Shown piece after piece: positions 14,896 through 23,779 of a DNA stretch of 64,000 bases. This DNA comes from Tepidiforma bonchosmolovskayae. Its GTDB lineage: Bacteria > Chloroflexota > Dehalococcoidia > Tepidiformales > Tepidiformaceae. Within the stretch, counting starts at the first letter, position 1, and every line of letters begins with the position of its first letter. Position numbers and translations under genes: made by a program. Where the stretch lies: NCBI RefSeq assembly GCF_008838325.1, contig NZ_CP042829.1, positions 62,001 to 126,000 on the forward strand, given 5' to 3'. The notes beneath the pieces are model-generated. The model had not been told where the DNA came from. It saw only the letters and a program-made list of their open reading frames with translations, and did not search any database.

Positions 14896-17346
14896 TCAGG
14901 CGTTCCGGACCGCTTCTTCCAGCCGCCGCGTTGCCTCCTGGTAGGAGGTGCCGGGCTCGAACCGGATGGGCTCGCCGATGCTGACGCGGACCCGCGCCCG
15001 CGGGTGGGGCAGCCATTTGCCTTCGTAGAAGCCCGGCCGGAGCACATCAATCCGCATCGGCAGGACGGGCACCCCGGTCTCGACCGCCAGCAGGCCCGTG
15101 CCCGACTTGAAGGGCTGCATCGGACCGATGACGGTCAGCTTCCCCTCGGGGAAGATCAACACGTTCCACCCCTCGCCAAGCATCTTCGCGACGTATTCCA
15201 GGCTCTCGCGGACCCCGGACCCCTCTTTCGCGAACGGGAAGGCGTTCCCGAGCAGACTGGCGAAAAAGCCCCGCAGCCGGTTTCCGAAGATGTCACTGGC
15301 GGCGGCTGCGATCGCAACCCGGCGCCGGAAGCCGGGGGGCATGCTCCGCAGGAGCATCGCCTGGTCGAGGTGCATGTTGTGGTTGGAGATGATGAGACAG
15401 GGCTGCTGAACGGTCGCGAAACGCTCCCGGCCGCGGACCTCCACGCTATAGCCGACGCGAAGCAGCGGGAACACGAAGAAGGAGAGGAGGGCATGGCGGA
15501 GCCACTGGACCGTGCGCCAGCGCGGCCAGGTGGGGAACCTTCGGATGCGCACCTTCCGTTCGCCTTTGGCTACCATGCGCCGAAGCTCACCGATGGTAGT
15601 CTGCGGGCCGACGTCGGCATCGTCCACGTAGACGCCCAGCTCGTCTTCGACGGCAGAGAGCAGCTCGACCCGAGCCAGCGAATCGAGCCCGAGGTCTGCC
15701 CCAAGGTTCGTTGCATCGTCGAGCGGTGCGTCGGTGCGGCGGAGCGCCGCGATGATGCGGAGGAGCGGGTCGGCAACTTCCTGCTGCGGGGCCGCTGGCG
15801 GCGGCCGGTGTTCACGGAGGTACGCCTCGACGAGCGGCCGGCGCACCTTCAGCGTGTGCGTCCGCGGGAAGTCCGGCTCCGGCCACGTGCTCCAGCCGAG
15901 AATCTGCTGGCGGGCGTCGAGCTGCTGGTTCGCCCGCCGGACCGCTTCCGCCGCTGAGCCGGGCTCGGCCTCCGCGATGACCGCGTGGAGGCGCACCTGC
16001 CCATCGACCGCGAGCCCGAGCACGACGGCGTCCGTCACGCCCGGCTGCCGCCGGAGGACAGCCTCGATGTCCTCGGGGTACACGTTCTGGCCGTCGGCGA
16101 GGACGATGAGGTCCTTCTTCCGGCCCTTGAGGTACAGGTAGCCATCCTGCAGGTAGCCAAGGTCGCCGGTGCGGTACCAGTCGCCATCGAATGCCGCCGC
16201 GGTCGCCTCGGCTGCCTGCCAGTACCCAACGAAAACGTTCTCGCCGCGGGTGAGCACCTCGCCGTCATCGGCGATGCGGACCTGCTGGCCGGGCAGGGGC
16301 CGGCCGACGCTGCCGACGCGGCGGTCTTCGCGCGGGTTGATGGTGACGATCGGGGCGCACTCGGTCGTTCCGTAGCCTTCAACGACGGCGATGCCCATCG
16401 CCTCCCACTTCAGCTGCACCTCGGGGTCGAGCGGAGCGCCGCCGCTTGCAACGAAATCGAGGGCGCCCCCAAAGCGCGAGAGGACGGGGCGGAAGACGAA
16501 CCGGCGCCCGCGCGCGGGGAGCGGCTGGGCGATCCGGCGCATCATCTTGAGGAGGCCCATGCGGCCGTGGGCCGCCGCCTCCCGTTCGATACCGGCCATC
16601 AGCAGGCTGAGCACCTGCGGCACGCCGATGATCACGGTCGGCTTCCACTCCTGCATGACGCGGCTCAGGGATGCGGGCTGCCGGCTGGCCGGGTAACAGA
16701 CTGCGGCGCCGGCCGCAATGGGCGCGAAGCAGCCGGCAGTCTGTTCGAACATGTGGCTCAGGGGAAGCAGCGACAGCATGCGCGTCCCCGGGCCGATATC
16801 GATGACCGACAGGCCGGATTCGACGTTCGCCACGATGTTCCGGTGGGTCAGCATCACGCCCTTCGGGTCGCCGGTCGTGCCGGAGGTGAAGATAATCTCG
16901 GCCAGGTCGCTCCCCGAAAGCGGCGGGCCGGCAAAGGGACCATCGAGCGGCGGGCGCACGTCCTCGAGGACGAAGGCGGGCACCTCGAGCCGGGCAAGCT
17001 CCTCGGCCTGGCTTCGCCCTGCGAAGGCTGCCTTCGGCTCCACCCTTGCCACAACGCGGGCAACGAACTCCGGCGAGCTGCGGACATCGAGCGGCACCAG
17101 CACGCCGCCGGCGATGAACGTGCCGAACATCGCAGCGACCCATTCGGGCTGGTTCGGGGCCCAGGCGATGACACGGTCCCCCTTGCTCACTCCGCTGCTG
17201 GCCATGAGGCGGGCCCAGGCGTGGGAGCGCCGCAGCAGGTCGGCATAGGTGTAGCGTGTGGTGCGCACGCCGGCCCGCATCGTCACTGCCACCCGGTCCG
17301 GGTAGCGCGCTGCCGAAGTTTCGAGCAGCTCGACGAGCGTGTTCAT
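14896..17346 (-). CDS. Acyl-AMP ligase / acyl carrier / PlsC acyltransferase fusion
   Basis: The 816-residue protein joins three domains. Residues 1-510 are an ANL-superfamily adenylation domain: TSGTTGDPKG at 154-163, YGTTE near 325, YRTGDLG near 391 and a catalytic Lys at 500. Residues 530-590 are an acyl carrier domain, with the phosphopantetheine serine S556 in LGLDSL. Residues 610-816 are a PlsC-type glycerolipid acyltransferase with NHNMHLD at 655-661 and FPEG at 732-735. The design suggests fatty acid activation, loading on the fused carrier and direct transfer to a lysophospholipid or related acceptor at the membrane. Its ATG overlaps the upstream hydrolase gene by 4 bp. It is convergent with the sulfur carrier gene, with a 10 bp gap. 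Confidence 0.9.
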   Translation of the reverse strand: MNTLVELLETSAARYPDRVAVTMRAGVRTTRYTYADLLRRSHAWARLMASSGVSKGDRVIAWAPNQPEWVAAMFGTFIAGGVLVPLDVRSSPEFVARVVARVEPKAAFAGRSQAEELARLEVPAFVLEDVRPPLDGPFAGPPLSGSDLAEIIFTSGTTGDPKGVMLTHRNIVANVESGLSVIDIGPGTRMLSLLPLSHMFEQTAGCFAPIAAGAAVCYPASRQPASLSRVMQEWKPTVIIGVPQVLSLLMAGIEREAAAHGRMGLLKMMRRIAQPLPARGRRFVFRPVLSRFGGALDFVASGGAPLDPEVQLKWEAMGIAVVEGYGTTECAPIVTINPREDRRVGSVGRPLPGQQVRIADDGEVLTRGENVFVGYWQAAEATAAAFDGDWYRTGDLGYLQDGYLYLKGRKKDLIVLADGQNVYPEDIEAVLRRQPGVTDAVVLGLAVDGQVRLHAVIAEAEPGSAAEAVRRANQQLDARQQILGWSTWPEPDFPRTHTLKVRRPLVEAYLREHRPPPAAPQQEVADPLLRIIAALRRTDAPLDDATNLGADLGLDSLARVELLSAVEDELGVYVDDADVGPQTTIGELRRMVAKGERKVRIRRFPTWPRWRTVQWLRHALLSFFVFPLLRVGYSVEVRGRERFATVQQPCLIISNHNMHLDQAMLLRSMPPGFRRRVAIAAAASDIFGNRLRGFFASLLGNAFPFAKEGSGVRESLEYVAKMLGEGWNVLIFPEGKLTVIGPMQPFKSGTGLLAVETGVPVLPMRIDVLRPGFYEGKWLPHPRARVRVSIGEPIRFEPGTSYQEATRRLEEAVRNA

Positions 17347-18113
17347 GCAGGCAGGGAGCGCGCGAACTCGCGCACCTTCAGGTCGGCATCACGGACGATG
17401 GGCCGGAAGTGGCTGAAGCAGAGGGTGTCGAAGTCCAGCTCCGCCAGCCTGCGGATGGAGGCGGCGGCCTGGGCCATGTCCCGGGTGAACAGGCGGTGCG
17501 GCGGCATGAGCCTGCCGAAGCGATACTGCATGGCATCGCCGACGATCAGCACGCCGCGCTCCGGGAAGTGGAGCGCGATGGAGCCCGGCGTGTGACCGGG
17601 GACGTGGATGATGCGCATCCCGCCAAGCGCCGGGAATTCGTCACCATCGCGGAGGTAGACGTCGATGCGCGCCGGGCCGGGGTCGACCCGCAACAGATAC
17701 GGCTCGCAGATCCGCGCGAGAAGGGCATGGGCGAACGGGCTCGGGAGCGGTCCGTCGCCTTCGACGTCGCGGGCTTCGGCCAGGTGGATCCCGGTCCGCG
17801 CGGGCACCCACCGCTGAAGTTCGGGGAGGCCGCCCACGTGGTCGAGGTGGGCGTGGGTGATTATGATGTCGCGAATGTCGTCCGGCGAGCGGCCGATCTC
17901 GCGCACAGCTGTAAGGATCCGCTCACCTGAGCCCGGAGCACCGGTGTCGACCACCGTGATGCCGTCATCAACGAGCAGGTAGGCGCGCGAGGCGCGGGTA
18001 CGTACCTGGTAAAGCCCGGGAACCACTTCGACGCAGGGGCGGAGCGGGAGCGGTTTCAATTCGTTCCAGCGCTCCTGCCACACCGGCCGGCGGTTGAGGG
18101 CGGGGTTGGTCAT
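17343..18113 (-). CDS. Metallo-beta-lactamase-fold hydrolase
   Basis: The 256-residue protein has the dinuclear zinc motif ITHAHLDHVGG (HxHxDH) near the middle, followed by the HVPGHTPGS block, the GDAMQY block and a late SHFRP histidine. This places it in the metallo-beta-lactamase hydrolase superfamily, closest in layout to MBL-fold thioesterase or glyoxalase II-like enzymes. Its stop overlaps the start of the ligase-ACP-acyltransferase gene by 4 bp, so the two are coupled. A thioesterase or lactonase role in the same lipid pathway is plausible but inferred. The ATG at 18113 is chosen because upstream residues look non-coding. A TATCCT hexamer lies 9 bp before it. Confidence 0.88.
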   Translation of the reverse strand: MTNPALNRRPVWQERWNELKPLPLRPCVEVVPGLYQVRTRASRAYLLVDDGITVVDTGAPGSGERILTAVREIGRSPDDIRDIIITHAHLDHVGGLPELQRWVPARTGIHLAEARDVEGDGPLPSPFAHALLARICEPYLLRVDPGPARIDVYLRDGDEFPALGGMRIIHVPGHTPGSIALHFPERGVLIVGDAMQYRFGRLMPPHRLFTRDMAQAAASIRRLAELDFDTLCFSHFRPIVRDADLKVREFARSLPA

Positions 18114-18415
18114 GCCTGGGGAAGGATACCAGAAGGGGGGCGGTGCGGTGGCCGGCCGGAGGGCAGATGGAAGCAGAGCAGTAGGAGAAGGGACAGAACC
18201 AATGCCGGCCACCGCACCCGGGTGGGACAATGTGAAGACTATCACGAGCGCGGGGAGCCGGGAAGGCGGCAGCCATCGAAGTTTCCACGGGGTGCTATCG
18301 AGAGCGCGCTGAGAGAATTCGAACGCCGTTCGCTTGCGGGCCGGGGACCGGTCCTCCACAATCGGGAAACGGAACTCCCATTCCGGGAGACACGACAGCA
18401 GCAAAGGAACGACGC
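18114..18415. other. Divergent intergenic region
   Basis: This 302 bp region separates the minus-strand hydrolase from the plus-strand acyl-CoA dehydrogenase and must hold both promoters. I see AAAGGA about 7 bp before the dehydrogenase start. A small CTCCC/GGGAG hairpin lies near 18380-18395, and a TATCCT hexamer lies just before the hydrolase start. No RNA gene or riboswitch is recognisable. Confidence 0.5.
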
Positions 18416-19576
18416 ATGGCGATCAATCTCGGCGACAACGAACGCGAAGCGGCATGGCGCAAGGAGGTCCGCGAGTTTATTGAGAAGGAGGCCCCGGCTG
18501 CACTTCGCGCCGGCAGCGAGGGCGGCGGCGAAGGCGGCCTCTTCGCGCGGATGGGCGCCATCAAAGAATGGCGCGATAAGCTCGCGGCCAAGGGCTGGAT
18601 TGCGCCGGCCTGGCCAAAGAAGTACGGCGGCGCCGATATGAGCGTCGTCGAGCAGTTCATCATGAACGAGGAGTTCGCCGAGGCCGGGCTGCCCGCCAAC
18701 GTTGGCGGGTTCGGCGTGATGATGATCGGGCCGACCCTCATCGAGCATGGCACCGAGGAGCAGAAAGAAGAGCACCTCGGAAAAATCCTGCGGGGCGAGG
18801 TGATCTGGTGCCAGGGCTACAGCGAACCCGGCGCCGGCTCCGACCTCGCCAGCCTTCAGACCCGCGCCGTCCGCGATGGGGATGATTATGTCATTAATGG
18901 CCAGAAAATCTGGACGACGGGCGCCCAGTTCGCGGACTGGATGTACATGCTGGTGCGCACCGACCCGGACGCGCCCAAGCACCGCGGCATCACCTACCTG
19001 CTCGTCGACATGAAATCACCCGGCATCACCGTGCGGCCGCTGACCACGCTCGCCGGCACCCAAACATTCAACGAGGTCTTTTTCGAGGACGTCCGCGTCC
19101 CGGTGAAGAACCGGGTCGGCGAAGAGAACCGCGGCTGGTACGTCGGCACCACCACGCTGGACTTCGAACGCTCGTCGATCGGGTCGGCCGTGGGTATCCG
19201 CAAGCAGCTCGAGGGGCTGATGCGCCAGGCGAAGCAGGGCAAGGAAGCGAAGTTCCACAGCGACAGCGTGCGGCGCGAGTTCGCCGACCGCTGGATCGAG
19301 GCTGAGGTGGCCAAGATGCTGAGCTACCGGGTCGTCTCGATGCAGGCTGCCGGCAAGATCCCGAACTACGAGGCGAGCATGTGCAAGCTTTTCACCAGCG
19401 AGCTCAGCCAGCGCATCGCGAACCTCTCGATGCACCTCTACGGGATGTACGGCAACATCCGGAACCGCGCGTCGATGGGCTACATGCAGGCAGTCTCCGC
19501 GACCATCGCCGGCGGCACCACGGAGGTGCAGAAGAACATCATCGCGACGCGGGGCCTCGGACTGCCCCGCGGCTAA
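18416..19576 (+). CDS. Acyl-CoA dehydrogenase
   Basis: The 386-residue flavoprotein follows the acyl-CoA dehydrogenase layout. It has a helical N-terminal domain, then CQGYSEPGAGSDLASLQTRA (FAD and substrate loop) and GQKIWTTGAQFADWMYMLVRT. The C-terminal helical domain ends YMQAVSATIAGGTTEVQKN, followed by IIATRGLGLPRG. It would oxidise an acyl-CoA to the 2-enoyl-CoA and pass electrons to ETF. The C-terminal GGTTEVQKNIIA block is that of the FadE-like branch common in steroid and branched-chain degradation, so the substrate may not be a simple fatty acid. The ATG has AAAGGA upstream. A strong GC hairpin at 19611-19636 follows. Confidence 0.92.
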   Translation: MAINLGDNEREAAWRKEVREFIEKEAPAALRAGSEGGGEGGLFARMGAIKEWRDKLAAKGWIAPAWPKKYGGADMSVVEQFIMNEEFAEAGLPANVGGFGVMMIGPTLIEHGTEEQKEEHLGKILRGEVIWCQGYSEPGAGSDLASLQTRAVRDGDDYVINGQKIWTTGAQFADWMYMLVRTDPDAPKHRGITYLLVDMKSPGITVRPLTTLAGTQTFNEVFFEDVRVPVKNRVGEENRGWYVGTTTLDFERSSIGSAVGIRKQLEGLMRQAKQGKEAKFHSDSVRREFADRWIEAEVAKMLSYRVVSMQAAGKIPNYEASMCKLFTSELSQRIANLSMHLYGMYGNIRNRASMGYMQAVSATIAGGTTEVQKNIIATRGLGLPRG

Positions 19577-19610
19577 CGGCGCCCAATCCTCCCTGCATCG
19601 ATACCGCGCG

Positions 19611-19636
19611 CGGCCCCGGGCCTGGACCCGGGGCCG
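19611..19636 (+). terminator. GC-rich hairpin after the acyl-CoA dehydrogenase
   Basis: CGGCCCCGGG (19611-19620) is followed by a 6-nt loop and its exact complement CCCGGGGCCG (19627-19636). The 10 bp all-GC stem lies 35 bp after the dehydrogenase stop. Only TT follows, so termination would rely on the stem. The placement between two same-strand transcription units supports a terminator. Confidence 0.6.
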
Positions 19637-19696
19637 TTGCCGTCGGCGCCCAACCCCCGATCGACGGAAGCCGGAAGGCGGGCATAATGACCGGAC

Positions 19697-20929
19697 GTGG
19701 GCAGGCTACGCTCCGCCACAGTCCTGGCGTCCAGGACGGCAGAATTGCTGGTCCTCGCGGTCTCGGCGTACCAGTCGGCAGTAACCCTGGGCGGTTACCT
19801 CAAGCGGAGGGGGAAAGACGCGCCGGCCGGGCCGCCGCCCGCCTGGCGGCCCCGCTTCGCCCTGGTCGTGTGCGCCCGCGACGAGGAGCGCGTCGTAGGA
19901 CGCATCGTCGGTGACCTGCTCGGGCAGGAGTATCCCTCCGAACTGCGCGACGTCTTCGTTGCGGCGCACAACTGCACCGACCGCACGGCCGAGGTCGCGC
20001 GGGCCAGCGGCGCGGAGGTGATCGACGTGCACTCGGCGGTCCCCGGGAAGGCGCTGGCCATCCGGGCCGCGCTGGAGCGTCTCGGTGACGGCTACGACTT
20101 CGTCGGCGTCTTCGACGCGGATGCGCGGGCTGAGCCGGGCCTCCTGCGCGCGATCGCCGGGCGCGGCCCCGGGGCCGACTGCCTCCAGGCGGAGACGGTC
20201 CCCATCGGCGACCCGGAGTGGATTGCGGAGGGGTACGGGTTCGGCCGTAAGGCGCGGAATCTTTTTTGGTGGCAGCCCCGCGACGCGCTGGGGCTCGGCA
20301 CGACCATCAGCGGCTGCGGTTGGTTTGTCAGGCCAGCGCTGCTCCGGGCAGAGCTGCCAAACGTGACGACGCTGACCGAGGACCTCGAACTGAGCGTCCG
20401 GCTCGCGCTGCGTGGCGTGCCGGTTACGTATGTATCGGATGCGCGGGTGGCGGTCGGGGAGGCCCGGGACCTGCGGACCTCGGTCCGGCAGCGGCTCCGG
20501 TGGGTTCGCGGCCATCTCCTCGTCGTCGCACGGTACTGGCCTGCGCTCGCCTGGCGGGCGGCACGGGGCGACGTGCGCGCCCTCGACCTCGCGGTTTACC
20601 TGCTTGTTCCCACGAGGATGCTGACCCGCCTGGGCGCCAGCCTCGTGGCGCTGCACGCGCTGACGCGGCGCGCCGGGGCGCTCCCGATGGCTGTCGCCCT
20701 GCCGGTAGCAGCGGCGGAATGGCTGGTGCCCGGCATCATCGCCATCCGGGAGCGCCTGCTCACACTGAACCGCCGCGGCATCGAACTCGCGCTGCGGCAC
20801 GGCGTGCTCAGCCTGCTCTGGTTCCCCATCGGCATCTGGGCTCTCCTGACGGCCCGGGTGCAGGCGTGGGACCATTCGCGAAGAACCCCGGAGGAGGTGC
20901 CGGATGGCGAACGCGCGGCCGGCCGCTGA
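19697..20929 (+). CDS. Family 2 glycosyltransferase, membrane-bound
   Basis: The 410-residue protein has the GT-A fold of family 2 processive-type transferases. Its motifs are VVCARDEERVVGRIV, the DxD-type FDADA motif, TEDLELSVRLA and QRLRWVRG (QxxRW). Hydrophobic segments near the N-terminus (about 12-30) and C-terminus (about 300-400) anchor it in the membrane with the catalytic domain in the cytoplasm. It probably extends or primes a surface polysaccharide, with unknown sugar. The start is GTG at 19697. CATAAT at 19683-19688 lies 8 bp before it with no Shine-Dalgarno, so the mRNA may be leaderless. The downstream membrane protein gene overlaps its 3' end by 26 bp. Confidence 0.9.
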   Translation: MGRLRSATVLASRTAELLVLAVSAYQSAVTLGGYLKRRGKDAPAGPPPAWRPRFALVVCARDEERVVGRIVGDLLGQEYPSELRDVFVAAHNCTDRTAEVARASGAEVIDVHSAVPGKALAIRAALERLGDGYDFVGVFDADARAEPGLLRAIAGRGPGADCLQAETVPIGDPEWIAEGYGFGRKARNLFWWQPRDALGLGTTISGCGWFVRPALLRAELPNVTTLTEDLELSVRLALRGVPVTYVSDARVAVGEARDLRTSVRQRLRWVRGHLLVVARYWPALAWRAARGDVRALDLAVYLLVPTRMLTRLGASLVALHALTRRAGALPMAVALPVAAAEWLVPGIIAIRERLLTLNRRGIELALRHGVLSLLWFPIGIWALLTARVQAWDHSRRTPEEVPDGERAAGR

Positions 20930-22445
20930 GCCGGCAGATGCCGGGTGGACGGCCGCCGTGTTTGCAGGGGGCGTAACGCTCCTCGCCGCCGTGCTCTTCT
21001 TCGGCATCGCCACGCGGGTGAGCCTGGCCAACGACATCGACGTCGTGGCGCGGGCCGGCATCTCGCGGGTCCTGCGGGGCGGCATCCCCGACCTGGTCGA
21101 CACGTTCGTGCTGATCGTCCTGATGTTCGTCGGGTACGCCGCGGCGCTCTGGGCGCTGGCGCAGGGGTTCCGGCGGGCGTTGCCGGCCACTCTCGGCGGC
21201 ATTGTCCTGTGCAGCCTGGCGATGCTCCCGGCAATGCCGCTCACCTCGCCCGATGCTGTCCACCTTGCGGCCGACGTACGGACGTTCTGGCTGCACGGCA
21301 AGTGGCCGGCCGACTTCGGCGGCACCCCCGACAAGGTCGATGACCCGGTCGCAAACGAGGTGCGGGTCTACCGGGACAGCCCCAGCGGGTACGGCCCGCT
21401 CGCGTACATCATCGGCGGGGCGCCGCTCCCGTTCGTCGGCGATGGATTCCGGGCCAACCTCCTCGGCCAAAAGGTCGTCGCCGGCGCGTTTCTCCTCGCC
21501 ACGGCCGTCGCCGCGGCCCTGGTCGCCCGGCGGCTCGGAGGGAACCCGGCCTTCACCGCCGGGTTCATCGGGCTCAACCCGATGATGCTCTGGCAGTATC
21601 CCGGCGATGGGCACAACGACACGCTCATGGCGTTCTTCGGGGTCGTCGCGCTCGGCCTGGCGGTCGAGCCGGGCTGGCGCAGCCGGGCCGGGGCAATCGC
21701 TGCCGGGGTCGCCTCGGTGCTTTGCAAGTACGCCCTTCTGCTGGCCGCCCCGCTCGTGGTGGCCTACTGGTTTCCTCGCTGGCGGCGGGCGGTCGCCGGG
21801 GTTGCGGCCGGGCTGGGACTGCTGCTGTTGGCAGCCTATGCGTTCGACTTTGCCCCGGTCCGCAACGGCACGCTGGGGCCGGCAACCGCGGTCGCGCCAT
21901 CGAACCCGTGGGGCGTCGTCGCGGGGCTCTTCTCGCTCGGCGCCCGCGGCAACGACCGGCTCGTCTTTTTCAGCTACGTCATCGCACTGGCCATTCTCGC
22001 CGCCGTTGCCGCCCGTCATCCGCTCCAGACGGGCCGCGACCTCGCCCGGGCGGTTGCGCTGGTCATGGGGCTCTTCCTCTTCGCGGCGTCGCCGGGGTTT
22101 CTCCCGTGGTACCTCATCTGGTTCCTGCCCTTCGCGGCAATTGGCGCGAGCCGCTGGCAGCTGTGGTGGGCAGGCAGCTGGAGCGCGGCTGCCTTCCTGC
22201 CCGTGCTCGCGCTGAACTGGCAGATCTCCATCAACCGGGCGTGGAACATCCCGGAACCGGTCCGCTGGTCGGTCGTACTGGCCTGGACCCTGACCCTCGT
22301 CGCAACCTGGCTCGGGGCACAGATCGGCGCCGGGGGAGCGCCCCGGCCGATAGCCGCCCGCCGGAGCACCGGTCCGAGGTTCGCACCGCGCAAACGGACT
22401 GACCGCTCCGCCCGCCGGCGCACCGCCCAGACATCCAGCCGCTAA
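20904..22445 (+). CDS. Polytopic membrane protein, GT-C-like glycosyltransferase candidate
   Basis: The 513-residue protein has about 11-12 hydrophobic segments and a long first periplasmic loop. This is typical of GT-C polyprenyl-phosphate-dependent mannosyl- or glucosyltransferases (DUF2029/PMT-like). Recognisable features are a TSPDAVHLAADVR segment in the first loop, YPGDGHNDTLMAFFG between helices and SPGFLPWYLIWFLPF near the C-terminus. It probably adds a sugar from a lipid-linked donor outside the membrane. This is inferred from topology, and the substrate is unknown. The ATG is preceded by GGAGGAGGT at good spacing and lies inside the end of the GT2 gene. The C-terminal 60 residues are very basic and cytoplasmic. 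Confidence 0.8.
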   Translation: MANARPAAEPADAGWTAAVFAGGVTLLAAVLFFGIATRVSLANDIDVVARAGISRVLRGGIPDLVDTFVLIVLMFVGYAAALWALAQGFRRALPATLGGIVLCSLAMLPAMPLTSPDAVHLAADVRTFWLHGKWPADFGGTPDKVDDPVANEVRVYRDSPSGYGPLAYIIGGAPLPFVGDGFRANLLGQKVVAGAFLLATAVAAALVARRLGGNPAFTAGFIGLNPMMLWQYPGDGHNDTLMAFFGVVALGLAVEPGWRSRAGAIAAGVASVLCKYALLLAAPLVVAYWFPRWRRAVAGVAAGLGLLLLAAYAFDFAPVRNGTLGPATAVAPSNPWGVVAGLFSLGARGNDRLVFFSYVIALAILAAVAARHPLQTGRDLARAVALVMGLFLFAASPGFLPWYLIWFLPFAAIGASRWQLWWAGSWSAAAFLPVLALNWQISINRAWNIPEPVRWSVVLAWTLTLVATWLGAQIGAGGAPRPIAARRSTGPRFAPRKRTDRSARRRTAQTSSR

Positions 22446-23749
22446 CCGCCGACGCGCCGGGCGCGCATGGCAAGTTCACGTGCAAGCCGGGGATACCGGG
22501 CAAGGTCCTCGCGCCGCAGCCGCCAGAGGTCGGGCCACCGGGCCGGCGCCAGCCAGAGGAACAGCCCGATCGCCACGAACCCGGAAACGAGGTAGCTGAG
22601 CGTGGTTGCCCAGGCGGCCCCGACGAACCCATACACAGGAATGAGGACAAGCCCTGCGGCCACACTGATCGCCAGCGACGTGAGGCCGAGCACGAGGGTG
22701 ATGGCCGGGCGGCCGAGCTGGTTCGAAAAGTAGTTGTTCAGGAGCGACTGGGGCGCATAGAGCAAGGTGCCGATGCACAGGACCCGGAGCGGCAGCGCGG
22801 CCGGCCGGTAGTCCGGCCCGAACAGGACTACGACAGCCCAAGGCGCGACGAGCGCGAGCACCGCCGCGCCGGCCGCAACGATGAGCAACGTGTGGCGGAC
22901 CCCGGCGGCGGTGATCCGCGCGGCCTCCTCGCGCGCCTCGGCGCCCACCCGTGCGAAGGAGGCCATCGCGATGGACGACGAGAACAGCCAGAGCGCCTCG
23001 GCGCCGGCGATTGCAGAGGCATAGATGCCGGCCCCCTCGCGGCTGTCGAGCGAGACGACGAGCAGGAGGTCGACGCGGTAGTTCAGCAGGCCGACCACAC
23101 CGGCAAGCCCGCTAACAGCCGTAAAGCGCAGCAAGCCGGTCACGAGGTCCCGCCGCGGCCGGTGGCGGAGGGGCCAGAGCAGCCAGGAGCGGCCCCAGTG
23201 CAGGAACGGCAGGAGGCCGAGATACTGGGCGACCGTCCAGGCAGCGAGTGCGGCCTCCGCCGTCCGTCGCGACCATCCGAGCAGCACCAGCGCAAGAAGA
23301 ACGAAGCCGATAACGACCGGGAGGTTGGCCACGAGGTTGAACCGCACGAGGCGGCCCTGGCCGAGGACCACCCCGTTCAAGCTGTTGCGGATGATGTTCG
23401 GCGGCATGAGCAGCCCTGCGAGCAGGCCGAGCCGCCCGATTTCGCCAGGGACAAGAAGCCAGACCGCCGCCCCGCAGAGCGCTGACACCGCCGAGGCGAC
23501 CAGCGACAGGACGAGCGCATGACCGGCGACCTCGGCGGGGTCCGTTTTTCGATTGGCCACGAAGTAGCCCGTGGCCGCGCCAAGGCTCGTGATTCCGCCC
23601 ACGGCCGAAGTGAAGACAACGGCGGACGCATAGGCGCCCCGGTCTTCGACCGGGAGGGTGCGCGCTGTGAGCACCCCGATGACGGCCCAGAGGAAGGTCG
23701 AACCGAAGCGAAAGAGGAGCGCGACGAGACTGCCGGCTGCGATACCCAC
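22442..23749 (-). CDS. Oligosaccharide flippase (Wzx/MATE-like)
   Basis: The 435-residue protein has 12-14 predicted membrane helices in the polysaccharide-transporter pattern of the MOP superfamily. The N-terminus is LVALLFRFGSTFLWAVIGVL with the conserved ARTLPVEDRGAYA after helix 1. A later PLRVLCIGTLLYAPQSLLNN block and GFVGAAWATTLSYLVSG block are also present. It should move lipid-linked sugar units across the membrane. The start is GTG at 23749. On the minus strand a TACCAT hexamer (23756-23761) lies 6 bp before it, with no Shine-Dalgarno, consistent with a leaderless transcript. Its 3' end overlaps the convergent GT-C gene by 4 bp. With the flanking glycosyltransferases it forms a glycan assembly cluster. 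Confidence 0.9.
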   Translation of the reverse strand: MGIAAGSLVALLFRFGSTFLWAVIGVLTARTLPVEDRGAYASAVVFTSAVGGITSLGAATGYFVANRKTDPAEVAGHALVLSLVASAVSALCGAAVWLLVPGEIGRLGLLAGLLMPPNIIRNSLNGVVLGQGRLVRFNLVANLPVVIGFVLLALVLLGWSRRTAEAALAAWTVAQYLGLLPFLHWGRSWLLWPLRHRPRRDLVTGLLRFTAVSGLAGVVGLLNYRVDLLLVVSLDSREGAGIYASAIAGAEALWLFSSSIAMASFARVGAEAREEAARITAAGVRHTLLIVAAGAAVLALVAPWAVVVLFGPDYRPAALPLRVLCIGTLLYAPQSLLNNYFSNQLGRPAITLVLGLTSLAISVAAGLVLIPVYGFVGAAWATTLSYLVSGFVAIGLFLWLAPARWPDLWRLRREDLARYPRLARELAMRARRVGG

Positions 23750-23779
23750 GCCGGCATGGTAGCGCCGGCCGCCCTTACG

